Source: Methanomicrobiales archaeon (lineage in GTDB: Archaea > Halobacteriota > Methanomicrobia > Methanomicrobiales > Methanospirillaceae). Taken from it: DNA of 64,000 nucleotides. The DNA is taken from the NCBI GenBank assembly GCA_012516785.1, contig JAAYWH010000073.1, positions 1 to 64,000 of the forward strand, written 5' to 3'. Below the pieces are notes generated by a model. It saw only the letters and a program-made list of their open reading frames with translations. It did not search any database and was not told the origin of the DNA. Both the position numbers and the translations under genes were made by a program. Every line of letters begins with the position of its first letter. Position 1 is the first letter of the stretch. Positions 43,584-52,737 of the stretch are shown here, piece by piece.

Positions 43584-44728
43584 GAAACAAGGTCCCCCAT
43601 CCGATCGACTGCTTCCTGTATGCGCCCGGTTGACCGCGTGAGGGCGAACCGGATATACCCGTCACCACCTGATCCAAATCCCACTCCTGGGGTGACAACG
43701 ATACCGGCTTCATCAAGAAGCCGGGTGGCAAACTGCATGCAGTCGTCAACTTCCATCCACACGTAAAAGGTGGCTTTCGGTGCCTGGACTTCAAATCCCA
43801 GTGCTCCAAGCCCCTTTATCAGGACATCTCGCCGTTCCTGGTAGGTGCGGCATGCATCCCTGATGCAGTCCTGGGGACCAGTAAGGGCGGCAATAGCGGC
43901 TTTCTGGACGGCGTCAAAGACCCCGGAGTCCACGTTGGTTTTCACCCTTGCAAGACCTGCAATGATATCCGGGTTGCCACACGCCATCCCGATGCGCCAT
44001 CCGGTCATGTTGTAAGTCTTTGAGAGGGAGTGCATCTCGATAGCTGTCTCCATGGCACCTTCGGTCGACAGGAATGACGGTGCCTGATACCCGTCAAACG
44101 CTATCTCGGAATAGGCATTGTCATGGACGATGAGTATCTCATGGTCCAGGGCAAAGTCCACCGCCTCTTCAAAAAATCCGGGGAGGGTCACCGCGGAGGT
44201 GGGATTGTTCGGGTAATTGAGAAACATCAGCCGTGCTGCCTTTGCCACCTTCTCCGGTATTGCCGAGAGATCGGGAAGAAACTGGTTCTTTGCGAGAAGC
44301 GGCATCTCGTATACGTTTCCTTCGGCAAAAAGAGTCGATGTCCGGTAGACCGGGTAGCCTGGACTCGGGGCAAGGACGTAATCGCCAGGGTTGACAAACG
44401 CCTCCGGGATATGGGCTATACCGTCTTTTGAGCCCATCAGCGCAAGTACCTCTTTTCCGGGATCAAGACTGACAGAGAATCGCGACCGGTACCAGCCGGC
44501 TACCGCTGTCCTGAAGGTCTCCATGCCTGCATAGGAAGGATAATGGTGATTTCTCGGATCATGTGCTGCTTCGCAGAGTGCTTCAACAATATGGCCCGGG
44601 GTTGGGAGATCCGGGTCTCCGACACCGAGGTCGATAACATCCACCCCGCTCCGGATCTTCGCGGCTTTCATCTCATCGATCCGGGCAAAGAGATACGGGG
44701 GAAGCTGCCCCATACGTTCCGCGTACAT
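43580..44728 (-). CDS. dapL: LL-diaminopimelate aminotransferase
   Basis: A 382-residue class I PLP aminotransferase. It converts tetrahydrodipicolinate directly to LL-diaminopimelate, the route used by many methanogens. Motifs are NYPNNPTSAV, HDNAYSEIAFDG and the PLP lysine in SLSKTYNMTGWRIG. The adjacent lysA supports this assignment over other aminotransferases. Confidence 0.92.
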   Translation of the reverse strand: MYAERMGQLPPYLFARIDEMKAAKIRSGVDVIDLGVGDPDLPTPGHIVEALCEAAHDPRNHHYPSYAGMETFRTAVAGWYRSRFSVSLDPGKEVLALMGSKDGIAHIPEAFVNPGDYVLAPSPGYPVYRTSTLFAEGNVYEMPLLAKNQFLPDLSAIPEKVAKAARLMFLNYPNNPTSAVTLPGFFEEAVDFALDHEILIVHDNAYSEIAFDGYQAPSFLSTEGAMETAIEMHSLSKTYNMTGWRIGMACGNPDIIAGLARVKTNVDSGVFDAVQKAAIAALTGPQDCIRDACRTYQERRDVLIKGLGALGFEVQAPKATFYVWMEVDDCMQFATRLLDEAGIVVTPGVGFGSGGDGYIRFALTRSTGRIQEAVDRMGDLVS

Positions 44729-44888
44729 GCTGGATATAATCTCTTTCGAATGTTCTTTAAAGTGACCTCAGGAGGGGAAGGTGACCAGGAGGTGAAGGTG
44801 ACGCAAGGAAGGGGAAGTGTCCCGGAATGATGGATCGAAGATCTCATAATGAGGGGTGAGAAAAAAGGGATGAGAAAGGTGAGGTTTC

Positions 44889-45206
44889 ATGGACAGTGAT
44901 CCGGTTATCATTCTTTCGACCGCAGGTGAGAGGGAGGCGAGGGGGATTGCACAGGCACTCGTGATTCAGCATCTTGCAGCGTGTGTGAACATCATGCCGG
45001 TCGAATCGGTGTATCGATGGGAGGGGAAGCTGTGCGAGGACAGGGAACACCTCCTGATCATAAAGACGGTAACGTCAAATGCCGATGCAGTCATGCACGA
45101 GATCCGGAACCTTCATCCCTATGAGCTTCCGGAAATGATCGTACTGCCGGTGTCCGGTGGATACCTCCCATACCTGCAATGGCTGGCAGAAGAGACGAGA
45201 TCATGA
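44889..45206 (+). CDS. cutA: CutA divalent-cation tolerance protein
   Basis: A 105-residue CutA1 protein with VYRWEGKLCEDREHLLIIKT and HPYELPEMIVLPV, typical of the trimeric ferredoxin-like family. The role in metal tolerance is reported for E. coli but is unclear in archaea. It overlaps the second fdhD gene (ATGA). Confidence 0.93.
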   Translation: MDSDPVIILSTAGEREARGIAQALVIQHLAACVNIMPVESVYRWEGKLCEDREHLLIIKTVTSNADAVMHEIRNLHPYELPEMIVLPVSGGYLPYLQWLAEETRS

Positions 45207-45928
45207 ACACCATCCGTTTCACCGGGATACAGGTAAAAGAGGGGAAAACTGCACCGATCGATGATACGGTCGTAAAAGAGGAGAGGTTCTCCCTGTTCCT
45301 GAACGGCCGTCATTTTACCGATCTGGTCGCAAGTGCAAACCAGCTTGAAGAACTTGGTGCCGGATTTATCATCAGCCAGGGGCTCTCCACAGAGTTGAAT
45401 GACGTAGAAGTATCGGGGAGCGAGATCCGGGTTCAGGCGCCCCTGTCAGGCGCCATTGAAACGGAGATCGAGACCACAGGATCGATCGGGGTCATACGGC
45501 CTCCTCCGGGGAAGGTGGGCTCGGATCATTCAATCGCCATCGATGAGGTATACGGGATAACCCGCGAGATCGTGACTGATCTCTGGCGACAGACCGGCGG
45601 TGTCCACTGCTCGGTTCTCTTCCATGACGAAGCGATCGTTGCGAGGAGCAGCGATGTAGGGAGGCATAACACGGTAGACAAGGTGATAGGACACGCGGTT
45701 CTCTCGCATATCCCGCTCGGGGAGTGTGTCATCGGCTGTACCGGGAGGCAGCCGAGAGACATGGTGATCAAGTATGCCAATGCCGGAGTGCCGATCGTCA
45801 TCTCCCGTGCGGCAACCACCGACCGTGGGATCGCTGTCGCTGATGAATTCGGGATAACGCTGATCTGCTTTTCCCGGCAGGAGCGGTTTACGGTATACAC
45901 TCATCCGTCCCGGATCCGTGGACTCTAA
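45203..45928 (+). CDS. fdhD: FdhD, second formate dehydrogenase maturation factor
   Basis: A 241-residue FdhD homologue with QTGGVHCSVLFHDE, SSDVGRHNTVDKVIG, CTGRQPRDMV and YTHPSRI. It diverges clearly from the copy at 401. ATG 45203 overlaps the cutA stop; the longer frame from 45179 lies inside cutA. With two FdhA copies in the window, the two FdhD proteins may serve different molybdo- or tungsto-enzymes, which is inference. Confidence 0.92.
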   Translation: MNTIRFTGIQVKEGKTAPIDDTVVKEERFSLFLNGRHFTDLVASANQLEELGAGFIISQGLSTELNDVEVSGSEIRVQAPLSGAIETEIETTGSIGVIRPPPGKVGSDHSIAIDEVYGITREIVTDLWRQTGGVHCSVLFHDEAIVARSSDVGRHNTVDKVIGHAVLSHIPLGECVIGCTGRQPRDMVIKYANAGVPIVISRAATTDRGIAVADEFGITLICFSRQERFTVYTHPSRIRGL

Positions 45929-46066
45929 CATCGTCTATGGTGCGGAAAAGCCAGCACCGAGCCGTCGTGACGGTCGCATTATCTGACGATTCTGCCGGTT
46001 TGAAAATCCGGGAACAGACCGTTGGAAAACCATTTGAGGGACAGCGAGAAAGGTTCTGTGCAGAAG

Positions 46067-46549
46067 ATGACAAGCGAACAGGTAAATAATGAGAAGAGTG
46101 CGGTCCTCGTGCTCGGCTGTCCCCAGGTCCCGGTCCAGACCGGGATTGCCCTCTACCTGATAAGTGCCCTCCGGAAAAAAGGGGTAAGGACGGTTATTGC
46201 GGGGAACCGGGCTGCACGCACCCTCGTGGAGGTATCAGATCCTGAGCGGCATTACGTGGGTGAAGTGATGGATATCGACCGGTATATCGGCGAGATAGCG
46301 GAAAAAAAGCGTGCCTTTGACTACCATTTCATCTTCATCCATAACGATGCAGGGGTCAGCTATGCCGCCACTGTCCAGGCTATCACCGGGAAGACGGTCG
46401 TTGCCCTCATCTACGGGGAACATTTTCAGGAGATGGCAGGCATGATAACGTTCCCCTGCGAGAAGATCGCGGCGAAGGCAGTTCACAATCCGATGCCGCT
46501 CAAGAACAAGCTCGATGAGGTGCTCCCATGGGTTGTCTCGAATCTCTGA
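46067..46549 (+). CDS. DUF1890 methanogen-specific protein
   Basis: About 160 residues matching DUF1890, a family limited to methanogens, by VLVLGCPQVPVQTGIALYLI, DYHFIFIHNDAGVSYAATVQ and MAGMITFPCEKIAAKAVHNPMPL. ATG 46067 is preferred over the TTG-opened longer frame at 46022. The function is unknown. It overlaps the DUF1894 gene by 22 bp, and this pairing is conserved in methanogens. Confidence 0.85.
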   Translation: MTSEQVNNEKSAVLVLGCPQVPVQTGIALYLISALRKKGVRTVIAGNRAARTLVEVSDPERHYVGEVMDIDRYIGEIAEKKRAFDYHFIFIHNDAGVSYAATVQAITGKTVVALIYGEHFQEMAGMITFPCEKIAAKAVHNPMPLKNKLDEVLPWVVSNL

Positions 46550-46815
46550 AGTACGAGATCATCCTCCGTGATACCAGCTTCTCCGAATGCAGGGAATATA
46601 TCAGATCTGCCTGTAAGGAGTATGTCGATGTTGATCCCGGATTCAAGATATTTGACAAGCACATTATTGGTATTCCCCCAATATCGATCGGATTCGACGG
46701 GGATGTGATCACCTTTCCGTTCACCAAACCCTGTTACGGCACCTTCCTGATGAGGGTTGAGGACCATGATGAGGCGGAGCGAATCCGGAAATCTGCCCCG
46801 TCAAAGAAAAAATAA
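46528..46815 (+). CDS. DUF1894 methanogen-specific protein
   Basis: A 95-residue protein matching DUF1894, with LRDTSFSECREYI, GIPPISIGFDGD and FTKPCYGTFLMRVE. It is encoded in overlap with the DUF1890 gene and is probably its partner. A link with methanogenesis or its cofactors is assumed from distribution, not proven. Confidence 0.84.
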   Translation: MGCLESLKYEIILRDTSFSECREYIRSACKEYVDVDPGFKIFDKHIIGIPPISIGFDGDVITFPFTKPCYGTFLMRVEDHDEAERIRKSAPSKKK

Positions 46816-46905
46816 CCTGAAATATCGAATAATTCTCTTTTATAAGCCTAGACTGGGCGGAATGTATATCATCCCTGGTGTGCACCAGACTGATAGGCGG
46901 AGCAG

Positions 46906-48558
46906 ATGAATGATATTTCGGTTCTGACCGGTGGAAGGGCTGGCGATGGCATCAACAGTGCAGGCCTGCTGATCGCCCATCTCTTCAACCAGATGGGATA
47001 CCAGACATACCTGTACTTTGATTACCCCTCTCTTATCAAGGGGGGGCATAACTTCACCATCACCCGTGCAGCGGAGCAGAAGATCGGGGCACACAGGGAC
47101 CGGTGCGATTACCTCCTGGCACTCTCGCAGGACTCTGTCGATCTCCACCAGCACCTCTTGTCTGAAAACGCGGTCATACTCTTTGACAGTGGCAGGGTCC
47201 ATGGACAGGGGCAGGGAATACCTGTGGAAGCGATATTGAAGGCAGAACAGGCACCTCCGGTGATGGGGAACTCCTGCATTATCGGGGCGTTTGCGAAAGC
47301 CTCCGGGATACCCTTTGATGTGGTCGAGACGGTAATCCGGCGGCAGATCCCGAAAGCCCCTGAGAAGAACCTGTCCATTGCAAGGAAGGGATACGAGGTG
47401 GTTCGGGAGGAGGGTGTGATCCCCCGGGTCGGCACTACCTGCTGCCCACTCATCAACGGGAACGAGGCGATCGGCCTTGGCCTCCTGCAGGGCGGGCTCG
47501 ATGCATACGTGGCCTATCCGATGACCCCTACATCAAACCTCCTTCATTTCCTTGCGGGAGCCGCACGGGATTTTCCTATTACCGTCGTCCATCCTGAGAA
47601 CGAGATTGCGGTGATGCTGATGGCACTCGGGCTCTCTTATGCCGGGAAGAAGACGGCAGTCGGGACATCGGGGGGAGGATTCTGCCTGATGACCGAGGGA
47701 TTCTCTCTCGCAGGTGGAGCAGAGGTTCCCATCGTGGTGGTTATGGGGCAGCGTACCGGGCCATCCACGGGACTCCCGACCTATACCGGTCAGACCGACC
47801 TGCGGGTCGTCCTCCACGCAGGGCAGGGAGAGTTCCCACGGATCGTCGTGGCGCCAGGGAGTCCCGAGCAGGCATACATCTGGTCCTCGATCGCCCTCTC
47901 CCTTGCATGGAAATGCCAGGTCCCGGCAGTGATCCTCGCGGACAAGACCCTCTGTGAGGGCACATACAGCCTCGATGATACGGCGATCACTATCCCCGGC
48001 ACCAATGACAGTTCCGGCCTATCCTCTGGATCGGGGCCATACCTGCGGTATGCGGTGACCGAAACCGGGATATCCCCCCTGCAGTTCCCGCCCCTGAAAT
48101 ATGCTGCGATCAAGGTGAACAGCTATGCCCATGACGAGGCCGGGATCACGACCGAGCAGGCCGACATGGTGCTGCTGATGACCGAAAAAAGGCAGCGGAA
48201 GGCACAGGCATTGAAGGGTGAGACCGCTTCACTCCAGTGCGTGAATACCCATTGGACGAGAGGGGCCAGGACTGCCCTTCTCTGTTGGGGTTCGACCCTG
48301 CCGGTCTGCAGAGAGGTTGCAGAGCGATACGGGTTCGGGGTAGTCCAACCGATAGTCCTCTCTCCGTTCCCGGTAGAGCAGCTCAGGGAAGCAGTTGCCG
48401 GCATCCGGAATCTCATCGCAGTCGAAGAGAACGCGGAAGGACAGCTTCGGCTCCTCTGCCACCAGCATGGAATACCGGTTGGGTCCCATATCGCGAAGCT
48501 CGACGGACGTCCCTTCTCGGTCGAGGAACTGGATGCCCGCTTGAAGGAGGTGGCCTGA
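46906..48558 (+). CDS. 2-oxoacid:ferredoxin oxidoreductase, fused gamma-alpha subunit
   Basis: A 550-residue protein. Residues 1-180 form the gamma domain (GRAGDGINSAGLLIAHLFNQMG). The rest is the alpha subunit with PMTPTSNLLHFLAG and HPENEIAVMLMALG. It acts with the beta subunit that follows to oxidise or form a 2-oxoacid such as 2-oxoglutarate with ferredoxin and CoA. The substrate cannot be fixed by sequence. A TATA box (TTTTATAAGCC, about 46840-46850) precedes it. No separate ferredoxin-like delta subunit is present. Confidence 0.9.
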   Translation: MNDISVLTGGRAGDGINSAGLLIAHLFNQMGYQTYLYFDYPSLIKGGHNFTITRAAEQKIGAHRDRCDYLLALSQDSVDLHQHLLSENAVILFDSGRVHGQGQGIPVEAILKAEQAPPVMGNSCIIGAFAKASGIPFDVVETVIRRQIPKAPEKNLSIARKGYEVVREEGVIPRVGTTCCPLINGNEAIGLGLLQGGLDAYVAYPMTPTSNLLHFLAGAARDFPITVVHPENEIAVMLMALGLSYAGKKTAVGTSGGGFCLMTEGFSLAGGAEVPIVVVMGQRTGPSTGLPTYTGQTDLRVVLHAGQGEFPRIVVAPGSPEQAYIWSSIALSLAWKCQVPAVILADKTLCEGTYSLDDTAITIPGTNDSSGLSSGSGPYLRYAVTETGISPLQFPPLKYAAIKVNSYAHDEAGITTEQADMVLLMTEKRQRKAQALKGETASLQCVNTHWTRGARTALLCWGSTLPVCREVAERYGFGVVQPIVLSPFPVEQLREAVAGIRNLIAVEENAEGQLRLLCHQHGIPVGSHIAKLDGRPFSVEELDARLKEVA

Positions 48559-49409
48559 TGTCATCAAAGGACCTCATCACGAGCGCCCAGAACACCTGGT
48601 GCCCGGGCTGCGGGAACTTTACGATCCAGTTCGCACTCAGGAATGCAATCAAAGGGCTCGTTGCAGACGGAGTCCCGCTCGAGAATATCGTGCTTGTCAC
48701 CGGGATCGGGTGCCATGCCAAGATAGGCGATTATCTCGATATCAACAGTTTCTATTCCATCCATGGCCGTACAATCCCGGTCGCGACCGGGATCAAGCTT
48801 GCCAACCCGGACCTGACAGTTATCTGCTGCGCCGGCGATGGCGATGCGTATGCCGAGGGGCTTGACCATCTCATCTTTGGTGCAAAGAGGAATTCGGATA
48901 TCACGGTCATCGTCCATAACAACCGCGTCTATGGCCTGACGACGGGGCAGTACACTCCTACCTCGCCGCTGGGATTCCGCGGGAGATCGACCCCGCAGGG
49001 CACACCCGAGGAGCCGTTCAACCCGATCAGCCTGATGCTCGCAAGCGGGGCAAGGTTCGTTGCCCGGAGTACGACGCGAAAGATGCCTCACCTCTCGGGG
49101 ATTATCGGCCAGGCACTCCGCCATAAAGGATTCTCGTTTGTGGACGTGCTCCAGATCTGTGCGACCTATTTCAACGTATCAGAACTCTATGACCGGCAGG
49201 GATACGAGTTGTCCGGCCATGATCCGGCCGATTTCCAGGCAGCGTGCCGCAAGGCTGAAGAATGGAACTATAACACCGATGCTCCCATTGCATTCGGTTT
49301 GTTTTACCAGGAGAAGAAGCCCTGTTTCGAGGATCGTTTCAGCAGGCACCCCCCCTCGTTCGGTGGACGCGAGGAGCAGATACGGGCATTTCTTGAGACA
49401 AAACGATGA
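48558..49409 (+). CDS. 2-oxoacid:ferredoxin oxidoreductase, beta subunit
   Basis: A 283-residue TPP-binding subunit. TWCPGCGN gives the iron-sulfur/TPP segment, and GDGDAYAEGLDHLI with HNNRVYGLTTGQYTPTS is the TPP motif. The ATG overlaps the alpha-subunit stop by one base (TGATG). It completes the enzyme with the fused subunit at 46906. Confidence 0.93.
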   Translation: MSSKDLITSAQNTWCPGCGNFTIQFALRNAIKGLVADGVPLENIVLVTGIGCHAKIGDYLDINSFYSIHGRTIPVATGIKLANPDLTVICCAGDGDAYAEGLDHLIFGAKRNSDITVIVHNNRVYGLTTGQYTPTSPLGFRGRSTPQGTPEEPFNPISLMLASGARFVARSTTRKMPHLSGIIGQALRHKGFSFVDVLQICATYFNVSELYDRQGYELSGHDPADFQAACRKAEEWNYNTDAPIAFGLFYQEKKPCFEDRFSRHPPSFGGREEQIRAFLETKR

Positions 49410-49460
49410 GGGGACCCAAATAAGAGAGAGGACTAAATAAAGGAACGATAGGAGGTACGA

Positions 49461-50708
49461 ATGGCTGAGCAGAATTTGTTCGAGGAGGTCAAGCGGCATC
49501 TCTGCAGTTGCAGTGCAGATCTTCAGATCACCCCCAATCTCGAGGCGGTCATGAAGCTGCCCATGCGCGAGCTGCATGTATCGATCCCGGTCCGGATGGA
49601 TGACGGATCCCTCAGGGCGTTTTCAGGATTCCGGGTCCAGTATAACGATGCCCTCGGACCAACCAAGGGCGGGATCAGGTTCCACCCCGATGAGACGATC
49701 GATACTATCCGGGGACTTGCCGCGATCATGACCTGGAAGTGTGCCCTCCACAACCTGCCGCTCGGTGGGGCAAAAGGAGGCGTGATCTGCAACCCGAAGA
49801 AGATGTCGCAGGGAGAGATCGAGCGACTTTCGCGTGCCTATATCCAGGCGATCTCCCATTTCATCGGCCCGGATCGGGATATCCCGGCACCCGATGTCTA
49901 TACCGATTCATCAGTGATGGCATGGATGATGGACGAGTACTCCCGGATCTTCCGGAAGACGACCTTTGGGGTGATCACCGGAAAGCCTCTCAGCCTGGGG
50001 GGATCCGAGGGGAGGGAGGATGCCACTGCCCGTGGGGGATGGTTCATTGTCAGAGAGGCTGTAAAGGACCTTGGTATCATTCTTGAAGGGGCAAGGGTTG
50101 CAGTCCAGGGATTCGGGAACGTCGGATCACATGCAGCCAGGATAGGTCAGGGGGAATATTCCGTCCAAGTAGTGGCGGTAAGCGATAGCAGCGGAGGGGT
50201 GTATGCCAAAGACGGTCTCGACATCCGTGCTCTTCTCGATCACAAGGAGAAAACCGGGAGTGTCCGGGACTTTTCCGGTGCCAGGAACATCACGAATGAG
50301 GAACTGATCGGGCTTGATGTCGACATCCTCATCCCTGCTGCTCTTGAGAATGTGATCACCCTCGATAACGCAAGCCAGGTCAGGGCCCGGCTGATCGCTG
50401 AATTCGCCAATGGTCCTGTCAGTGGCGATGCGGATGCCCTGCTCCATGCCAGGGGGATCCCGATCCTGCCCGACATTCTTTGTAATGGCGGAGGTGTTAT
50501 CGTCTCGTATCTTGAGATGGTGCAGAACTTCAACCTGGACCACTGGGAGGGCGAAGAGGTGAACCGGAGGCTCGAGAAAAAGATGGTCGATGCCTACAAG
50601 GTTGTTCACGATCTTGCTTCCCGGAACCACGTTCCTATGCGCCAGGCTGCGTATACCATCGCAGTCGGGAGGGTGGTAAAAGCAATGAAATATCGCGGTT
50701 GGGTCTGA
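49461..50708 (+). CDS. gdhA: Glutamate dehydrogenase
   Basis: A 415-residue Glu/Leu/Phe/Val dehydrogenase that interconverts glutamate and 2-oxoglutarate plus ammonia. Motifs are GPTKGGIRFHPDE, the catalytic lysine region PLGGAKGGVICNPKKM and the Rossmann motif VQGFGNVGSHAARI. A strong AGGAGGT ribosome-binding site precedes ATG 49461. Placement after a 2-oxoacid oxidoreductase suggests 2-oxoglutarate may be their shared metabolite. Confidence 0.95.
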   Translation: MAEQNLFEEVKRHLCSCSADLQITPNLEAVMKLPMRELHVSIPVRMDDGSLRAFSGFRVQYNDALGPTKGGIRFHPDETIDTIRGLAAIMTWKCALHNLPLGGAKGGVICNPKKMSQGEIERLSRAYIQAISHFIGPDRDIPAPDVYTDSSVMAWMMDEYSRIFRKTTFGVITGKPLSLGGSEGREDATARGGWFIVREAVKDLGIILEGARVAVQGFGNVGSHAARIGQGEYSVQVVAVSDSSGGVYAKDGLDIRALLDHKEKTGSVRDFSGARNITNEELIGLDVDILIPAALENVITLDNASQVRARLIAEFANGPVSGDADALLHARGIPILPDILCNGGGVIVSYLEMVQNFNLDHWEGEEVNRRLEKKMVDAYKVVHDLASRNHVPMRQAAYTIAVGRVVKAMKYRGWV

Positions 50709-50735
50709 CATATCCTGTAATATGGTGGGAAGACA

Positions 50736-51335
50736 ATGGCAGATCCTGTAGCATCATCCGATCTCTTTGCATGGGTGATTTTACCCCTCCTGATATTCTT
50801 CTTCCGCATCTGTGATGTGAGTCTTGGGACGATTAGGGTCATCTTCATCGCGAAGGGATTGAAGTATATCGCTCCTGTCATCGGGTTTTTCGAGGTGATC
50901 ATCTGGCTCCTTGCCATCGGGCAGGTGATGAACAACATCTCGAACGTCGCCTGCTACATTGCCTATGGCGGGGGTTTTGCGGCAGGGACCTTGCTTGGAA
51001 TGACCGTAGAAGAAAAGCTCTCCCTCGGTACAGTGGTTGTCCGGGTGATCTCAAACGAGGATATTACGGGACTTCTCCTGTTCCTGAGAGCACACAGTTT
51101 CGGGGTTACCATCGCTGAGGGGGAGGGATCGAAGGGAAAGGTGAAGATCATCCTCTCCGTGATCAAACGACAGGATCTTGATGAGGTTGTCCGGGGGATT
51201 CAGCACCACTTGCCGGGGACCTTTTACTCGGTCGAGGAGATTAAGTCGGTGGCGGAAGGAGTCTTTCCCGAGAAGAAGTCGCGGCTCCTGTTTAATCATC
51301 GTGATCCGTTTGGTTTTTTCAGAAAGGGAAAATAA
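50736..51335 (+). CDS. DUF2179/UPF0316 membrane protein
   Basis: A 199-residue protein with three N-terminal membrane segments (LFAWVILPLLIFFFRICDV, the next after GLKYIAPVIGFFEVI, and one around YIAYGGGFAAG). A soluble DUF2179 domain with HSFGVTIAEGEGSKGKVKIIL follows. It fits UPF0316 (YebE-like) proteins of unknown function. Confidence 0.85.
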   Translation: MADPVASSDLFAWVILPLLIFFFRICDVSLGTIRVIFIAKGLKYIAPVIGFFEVIIWLLAIGQVMNNISNVACYIAYGGGFAAGTLLGMTVEEKLSLGTVVVRVISNEDITGLLLFLRAHSFGVTIAEGEGSKGKVKIILSVIKRQDLDEVVRGIQHHLPGTFYSVEEIKSVAEGVFPEKKSRLLFNHRDPFGFFRKGK

Positions 51336-51539
51336 GGCTCTCCAACCATGGTGTGTTGAGGGTATGGCCGAACTTCCCATTCCCCATCCCCCTGTGTAGC
51401 TTAACGGTAACGAGGCCTTTGCTGAATCGATCATTGCATTTTGTGGTTTTATCAGTATCGGATCAGCGATCGTGGCCGGGACGCTGGACGAGTCTGTATC
51501 TTTTTTATCATCCCGGACCTATCTGGATCAGGAGTCGTT

Positions 51540-52025
51540 ATGATGACTGACGAAAAGAGCGATCCGATGACCGGTACGCAGGCACCTGATTTCTGTATTC
51601 CCGATTCGGAAGGGGAGGAGTATTGCCTGAAGGATTTTGCAGGGAAATGGCTCGTCCTCTACTTTTACCCGAGAGACAATACACCCGGGTGCACGATGGA
51701 AGCCAGGGCGTTCTCCGATGCGGTGGATGAGTTTGCTGCGCTGGGAGCCGAGATTGTGGGCGTGAGTGCTGACTCAGAGGCAAGCCACCAGAAATTCACG
51801 ACAAAGCAGGGGCTCCGGTTTCGCCTCCTTTCCGATCAGAACCATGATGCCATCGCCGCATACAAGGTCTGGAAGGATAGTATGCTCCTGAAAGGTATCG
51901 AGCGGAGTACCTTCCTGATCACTCCCGATGGGCATATTGCCGCGGTATGGCGGAAGGTAAAGGTGCTCAGCCACGTGGACGAGGTCAAAGAAACCCTCCG
52001 TGAGCTGACGGGCTCAGTGGGGTAG
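51540..52025 (+). CDS. Bcp-type peroxiredoxin
   Basis: A 161-residue thiol peroxidase of the Bcp/PrxQ group. The peroxidatic cysteine is in YPRDNTPGCTMEA, followed by EIVGVSADSEASHQKF. ATG 51540 has AGGAG five bases upstream. The longer TTG-opened frame is not used. It reduces hydroperoxides. Confidence 0.92.
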   Translation: MMTDEKSDPMTGTQAPDFCIPDSEGEEYCLKDFAGKWLVLYFYPRDNTPGCTMEARAFSDAVDEFAALGAEIVGVSADSEASHQKFTTKQGLRFRLLSDQNHDAIAAYKVWKDSMLLKGIERSTFLITPDGHIAAVWRKVKVLSHVDEVKETLRELTGSVG

Positions 52026-52200
52026 CAAATTCTGGCGGCTCTCAGCCTCTTACCCGGAGGGAACTCAGCCGCCACAATAGGATATTACGATTTTATTCCT
52101 GCTGTTGTTGATGCAGTGTGGAATCTTCTCTTACGTTCTCCAACTGAAATATCCCGGGCTTGAAGCATGATCGTGTATCCCGGGGCGGGTACAACCCTTT

Positions 52201-52620
52201 TCATGCATTTCCGGCGACATAGTGATCAATCCATACCGTAATCTCGTCCCGGATTTCCCGGAACCCTGCACGTATCTGATCATCGGTCCCCGAGAACTCC
52301 CTGGGGTTCCTGAATGTGGCATGAATCGTCTCTTTTGCCCAGGGAAAGAACGGGCATGCGGACTTTGCTGCATCGCAGACGACGACAGCAACGTCCATCT
52401 CCACGCCGGAAAACTCCTTCAGGAGCTTTGACCGGTGCCCGGAAATATCCACGCCGATCTCCCTCATGACGCTGATCGCATACGGGCTGACGGCCGATAC
52501 CTCGGTACCAGCACTGAATGCCTCGAAACGCTCACCGTACCGGGCGCGGAGATAGCCTTCTGCCATCTGGGACCGGGCGGCGTTATGGGTGCAGATGAAA
52601 AGTACACGGTTCCTGGTCAT
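52201..52620 (-). CDS. ArsC-like low-molecular-weight phosphotyrosine phosphatase-fold protein
   Basis: A 139-residue protein with the active-site loop CTHNAARSQMAEGYL and a second cysteine region VVVCDAAKSACPFFPWAKET. This fits the thioredoxin-type arsenate reductases of LMW-PTP fold. It may reduce arsenate or act as a phosphatase. No ars operon neighbours it. Confidence 0.88.
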   Translation of the reverse strand: MTRNRVLFICTHNAARSQMAEGYLRARYGERFEAFSAGTEVSAVSPYAISVMREIGVDISGHRSKLLKEFSGVEMDVAVVVCDAAKSACPFFPWAKETIHATFRNPREFSGTDDQIRAGFREIRDEITVWIDHYVAGNA

Positions 52621-52686
52621 ATCGTCCTCTCCATGCTTGAACGCACGGTCTGATATAGTTCCCGCTGTGGCTTGCAGGCATGCTAT

Positions 52687-52705
52687 CCAGGCATAGACTG
52701 CCTGG
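52687..52705. repeat. 7-bp stem after the HAD hydrolase gene
   Basis: CCAGGCA (52687-52693) and TGCCTGG (52699-52705) form a perfect inverted repeat with a 5-base loop just downstream of the minus-strand HAD gene. A TAGACTGCCTGG copy recurs at 52755-52766 inside that gene's 3' end. Terminator or small duplication are both possible. Confidence 0.35.
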
Positions 52706-52737
52706 CAGCACTAACTGCTCCCTCCCCCACCCGTGGC

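Noticed and set aside
51396-51470. tRNA-like start GTAGCTTAACGGTAACGAGGC
   Set aside because: The rest does not fold into acceptor, anticodon and T arms, and no CCA-compatible 3' end is seen.
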